Assembly (NCBI RefSeq): GCF_019550795.1
Contig: NZ_CP080545.1
Location: forward strand, 3,444,001-3,508,000
DNA: 64,000 nucleotides
Direction: 5' to 3'
From: Paenibacillus sp. sptzw28
GTDB lineage: Bacteria > Bacillota > Bacilli > Paenibacillales > Paenibacillaceae
Both the position numbers and the translations under genes were made by a program. Below, piece after piece: positions 61,649-64,000 of this stretch. Below the pieces are notes generated by a model. That model saw nothing but the letters and a program-made list of their open reading frames with translations. It did not search any database and was not told the origin of the DNA. Every line of letters begins with the position of its first letter. Position 1 is the first letter of the stretch.

Positions 61649-62902
61649 CTATCTCTCCTGTTCCTGTAGATGTTTTCGGCTTACTTTACCCGAAGACATT
61701 CTTGGAATTGCATCTGCAAACTCGATGATGCTGGGTACTTTATATGCCGGCAGATGCTTGATACACCATGAACGAATATCCTGCTCGCTGACGGAAGAAG
61801 CTGCGACCACTATGGCTCTGACCGCTTCCCCCCATACTTTATGACTGGTTCTCACAACGACCGATTCTCTGATGCCCGGCATACACCCGATTACCGATTC
61901 GACTTCCGACGGTATGACCTTCAAACCGGAGACATTAATAAGATCATCCAGTCTTCCAAGAACATGGATTCGTCCGGTTACGGGGTCCAGATAGCCCAAA
62001 TCCCGGGTTGATACGGCCTTTGAATCCGAGGTAACGATAATTTCCCCCTTACCTTCACCGGCACTGGAATTATCGGGCTGAATGGATACATGAAGATGAT
62101 TCAATGCCATACCTGCGTCCGTCGGTGAGGACGGTCCTTTGCCAACCGATATACATCCCACCTCCGTACAGCCATACTGCTGCCATATCTCAATCAACTG
62201 CATATTCATGCGATCAAGCAGAGCTTGAGTTGGCGGCGACCCCGAAATGACCGCCTTATTCAAATGCAATTTCCCTTTCTCCAGGGAATCCAGCACATTA
62301 AGAATGAAGGGCACCGTGTACACGATATGATGGTTTAAATTCTTTAGCGCTTGCAGGGCGAATCTGGGGTTTTTGTCTTGTATAATTATCGGTTCGGTAC
62401 CCCGCGCGATGCTTGCAAGCACACCCGTAATAAGACCGAACGAATGCGAGACCGGCACAAGAATGACAGGCTTAATTCCTTCTATTGCTTGAAACAGCCG
62501 ATTATAGTTTTCGATTTCCGTCTCGACCAAGGCCCATGCGCGCTCTATCAATGCCGGGTTCCCCGTCGTTCCCGAGCTGTATTGCAGTAATGCAGGTTGA
62601 TAGTGTACGGACGGTATACCTATGCTCAGCACAGTATCCCAGCTGCCGTAAAGCAGGTACGAGCAATCCGCATTACCGGCCATTGCCTTGGCTGACTCAA
62701 GCGGAGTATCGGCGTGCATAAGCAGGACCGAGCCGCCGCGCTGCCTAAGGTACATTACGGCTGCTAATAAGGGGAAGGCGTGTTTAAGGCAAACTGCATA
62801 TCTCTTCCCTTCCGGATTTCGATAGCCGTCGAGCCGCTTCATCTGTTCAAACAAAGCTTGAAGCTGATTTTTGTCGAATATTTGGTCATCGACTGTGAGC
62901 AT
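61649..62902 (-). CDS. Adenylate-forming ligase, first gene of the biosynthetic operon
   Basis: 417 residues, ANL superfamily. P-loop YSSGTTGNPA (108-117), QQYGCTEVG (A5), STRDLGYLD and LGRLDDLINVSGLKVIPSE (A7-A8), and the A10 Lys in MSSGKVSRKHL. The N-terminal subdomain is short (the P-loop is about 30 residues earlier than in the second ligase). It probably activates an acyl or aryl acid and loads the adjacent carrier. AAGAGGTGA precedes the ATG and lies within an inverted-repeat arm shared with the divergent promoter. Confidence 0.83.
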   Translation of the reverse strand: MLTVDDQIFDKNQLQALFEQMKRLDGYRNPEGKRYAVCLKHAFPLLAAVMYLRQRGGSVLLMHADTPLESAKAMAGNADCSYLLYGSWDTVLSIGIPSVHYQPALLQYSSGTTGNPALIERAWALVETEIENYNRLFQAIEGIKPVILVPVSHSFGLITGVLASIARGTEPIIIQDKNPRFALQALKNLNHHIVYTVPFILNVLDSLEKGKLHLNKAVISGSPPTQALLDRMNMQLIEIWQQYGCTEVGCISVGKGPSSPTDAGMALNHLHVSIQPDNSSAGEGKGEIIVTSDSKAVSTRDLGYLDPVTGRIHVLGRLDDLINVSGLKVIPSEVESVIGCMPGIRESVVVRTSHKVWGEAVRAIVVAASSVSEQDIRSWCIKHLPAYKVPSIIEFADAIPRMSSGKVSRKHLQEQER

Positions 62903-62909
62903 TATTCAC

Positions 62910-63041
62910 CTCTTAACAAACGGATTGTATAGTGGTACATTAATGACAAATGCCTTACCATTATTTTACTCAGGCTCCGAAAAGCCGACAATATGCGATT
63001 CTTCAGAACATGGATGATTATTCAGAAGATTTTGTTAAGAG
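62910..63041. repeat. Inverted repeat flanking the divergent promoter region
   Basis: CTCTTAACAAA (62910-62920) and its exact reverse complement TTTGTTAAGAG (63031-63041) lie about 110 bp apart between the biosynthetic operon and the AraC-type regulator gene. Each arm is read as TTTGTTAAGAG in the direction of the gene it precedes. A regulator-binding pair is likely; the left arm also overlaps the ribosome binding site of the first ligase gene. Confidence 0.5.
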
Positions 63042-63071
63042 TAAAAGACTATTAAAATTAGGCGAGGTTAT

Positions 63072-63875
63072 ATGATTCGACAATTTGAAGAAGTACTGCC
63101 GGTTAAGTTTATCGCGCTTGACTCCCGGCAGACGGAGGAATGGGTCAGCCCGTATTTCCAGATTATTTGGTCCGCTGCTTCCGAGCGCGCTCCTAATGAA
63201 AATGATTTCCTATTTGTTCCTCCGAATGTCCCTGTCCGCAGGTTTGTTTATCCTACCCCCTTCAAGTGCATCCAGTTTTTATGCCCTATTCTGGAAACGT
63301 CGAATTCTGTAGCGAGATTTAAAATGCCGGTGGAAATTCCATCCTCCCTGTATGCAAGCAGCAGTTTTACAATGATTTCTGCCGCTGCAGCCGCACCCTC
63401 ATCCGAATACCGGGAGTTCAGGCTTTCTTGCTCCATAACTAGTCTGGTCATCGAAATTATGGAGTATCTGGAAAGACAGCATAAACTGCGGACAGAACCG
63501 ACTAAGAAAAGCAATTCCGACTTTTTCAAAAACGGCAGAGCACTTATTTACTCAACCCGCTATATGAGAAAAAATATGAGCAACCCGCATTTGTCTTTAA
63601 CGGATATAGCAGGCGCCATTGGATACAATTCCAATTATTTCTGCCATGAATTCAGCAAAATATTTACGGTATCTCCCATTCGGTTCTTAAATAACCTCAG
63701 ACTGAATCGCGCGCTGCAGCTTCTGGAACATTCGGAATTGAATGTGAAAACAATCAGTAAATTAGTAGGAGTAACCAGCTCCAGCAGACTGAGCAGCATG
63801 GTAAAGGCCGCCTCAGGTATGACTCCAATCAAGTATAAGCGTTCCAAGCGGACCCAATTTAACCAGGTAAGGTGA
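63072..63875 (+). CDS. AraC-family regulator of the biosynthetic locus
   Basis: 267 residues. N-terminal cupin-like sensing domain (about 1-130, weakly conserved), then the AraC DNA-binding domain: LSLTDIAGAIGYNSNYFCHEF and SRLSSMVKAASGMTPIKYKR (from SSSRLSSMVKAASGMTP). Divergent from the operon and six bp upstream of the glycosyltransferase gene, which it probably co-regulates. GAGG sits four nt before ATG. Confidence 0.82.
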   Translation: MIRQFEEVLPVKFIALDSRQTEEWVSPYFQIIWSAASERAPNENDFLFVPPNVPVRRFVYPTPFKCIQFLCPILETSNSVARFKMPVEIPSSLYASSSFTMISAAAAAPSSEYREFRLSCSITSLVIEIMEYLERQHKLRTEPTKKSNSDFFKNGRALIYSTRYMRKNMSNPHLSLTDIAGAIGYNSNYFCHEFSKIFTVSPIRFLNNLRLNRALQLLEHSELNVKTISKLVGVTSSSRLSSMVKAASGMTPIKYKRSKRTQFNQVR

Positions 63876-63881
63876 ACAGTC

Positions 63882-64000
63882 ATGTCCAACGTGTTATTTA
63901 TAAACGGGCCGGCCAGCGGCCACGTGTACCCGACCCTGGGATTAGTAGAAGAACTAATAGCCATGGGCGAGAAAGTGTTTTACGTATCAAGCGAAGAGTT
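63882..64000 (+). CDS. Glycosyltransferase, MGT/GT-B type (partial, runs off window)
   Basis: The first 39 codons are visible. MSNVLFINGPASGHVYPTLG matches the N-terminal Rossmann strand and acceptor-binding loop of macrolide/UDP-glycosyltransferases (GT1, YjiC/OleD-like). AAGGTGA six nt upstream of ATG. It starts six bp after the regulator gene, so it is probably a tailoring enzyme of the cluster. Sugar donor unknown. Confidence 0.7.
   Translation, partial: MSNVLFINGPASGHVYPTLGLVEELIAMGEKVFYVSSEE

Noticed and set aside
54007..62902. Complete petrobactin operon
   Set aside because: AsbC-, AsbD-, AsbE- and AsbF-like functions are present, but no AsbA/AsbB-type NIS synthetase is seen, while an aaRS-like ligase, extra carriers and a DegT aminotransferase are additional.
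1..64000. CRISPR arrays, phage defence islands, intact insertion sequences, tRNA or rRNA genes
   Set aside because: No repeat-spacer arrays, transposase frames, cloverleaf or rRNA-like sequences were recognised.

Overview
The window looks like a chromosomal segment of a spore-forming Firmicute of the Paenibacillaceae (Paenibacillus or a close relative). Supporting signs are the GGAGG-type ribosome binding sites, the YesM/YesN-type two-component system beside a sugar ABC transporter, and spore-associated genes (CotF-like coat protein, YhcN/YlaJ-like lipoprotein, phosphosulfolactate synthase, Ku, manganese catalase). A very large secreted multidomain protein and many short hydrophilic orphan proteins fit the same picture. 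No rRNA, tRNA, CRISPR array or intact insertion sequence was seen.

Layout. 1-5602 (-): 5' part of a giant secreted protein with an alginate-lyase-like N-terminus and LamG, discoidin and Ig-like domains; it runs off the left edge. 5915-6876 (+): a FusB-type EF-G-binding protein behind a well-formed attenuator leader (promoter, leader peptide, competing hairpins, sequestered Shine-Dalgarno). 6908-9108: DUF1697 protein, small membrane protein, stand-alone MTHFR-like protein, and a probable gene fragment. 9299-12308 (+): arsenic operon arsR-arsB-arsC-arsI-like plus a dual-specificity phosphatase. 12364-19299 (-): lipoprotein, two ABC ATPases and an FtsX-type permease followed by an OmpR-type regulator and its kinase, chained by ATGA or short overlaps except before the regulator. 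19548-23790 (-): hybrid 7TMR-DISM kinase with a BTAD-type response regulator. 24026-28529: transporters and small orphan proteins. 28696-35011: stress and spore genes. 35141-38627: a decayed gene, a Tet(L)-like exporter with an AraC regulator, and a glyoxalase-fold protein. 38699-41443: alkylation-damage cluster (adaA, ogt, an internally deleted 2OG oxygenase, and a divergent Ada-AlkA fusion). 41451-42767: cation/proton antiporter behind a structured leader RNA. 43372-51454 (-): sugar uptake locus (YesN, YesM, binding protein, two permeases, Gfo/Idh/MocA oxidoreductase, and a relic of an isomerase gene). 51864-53905: old yellow enzyme and an alpha/beta hydrolase.

54007-64000 is the most unusual region: a ten-gene minus-strand operon with a divergent AraC regulator and a glycosyltransferase that runs off the right edge. 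It encodes three free-standing carrier proteins, two adenylate-forming ligases, a class-II aaRS-like protein resembling amino acid:carrier-protein ligases, an AsbF-like 3-dehydroshikimate dehydratase (3,4-dihydroxybenzoate supply), two proteins with Cys-His-Asp signatures resembling BtrH/AsbE-type acyltransferases, and a DegT-type sugar aminotransferase. There is no NRPS condensation domain, PKS or NIS synthetase in view. The inferred logic is that an aryl unit and an amino acid (and perhaps a third acyl unit) are loaded on separate carriers and passed to amine acceptors by cysteine acyltransferases, possibly on an aminosugar that is then attached by the glycosyltransferase. The pathway shares parts with petrobactin and butirosin assembly but matches neither.
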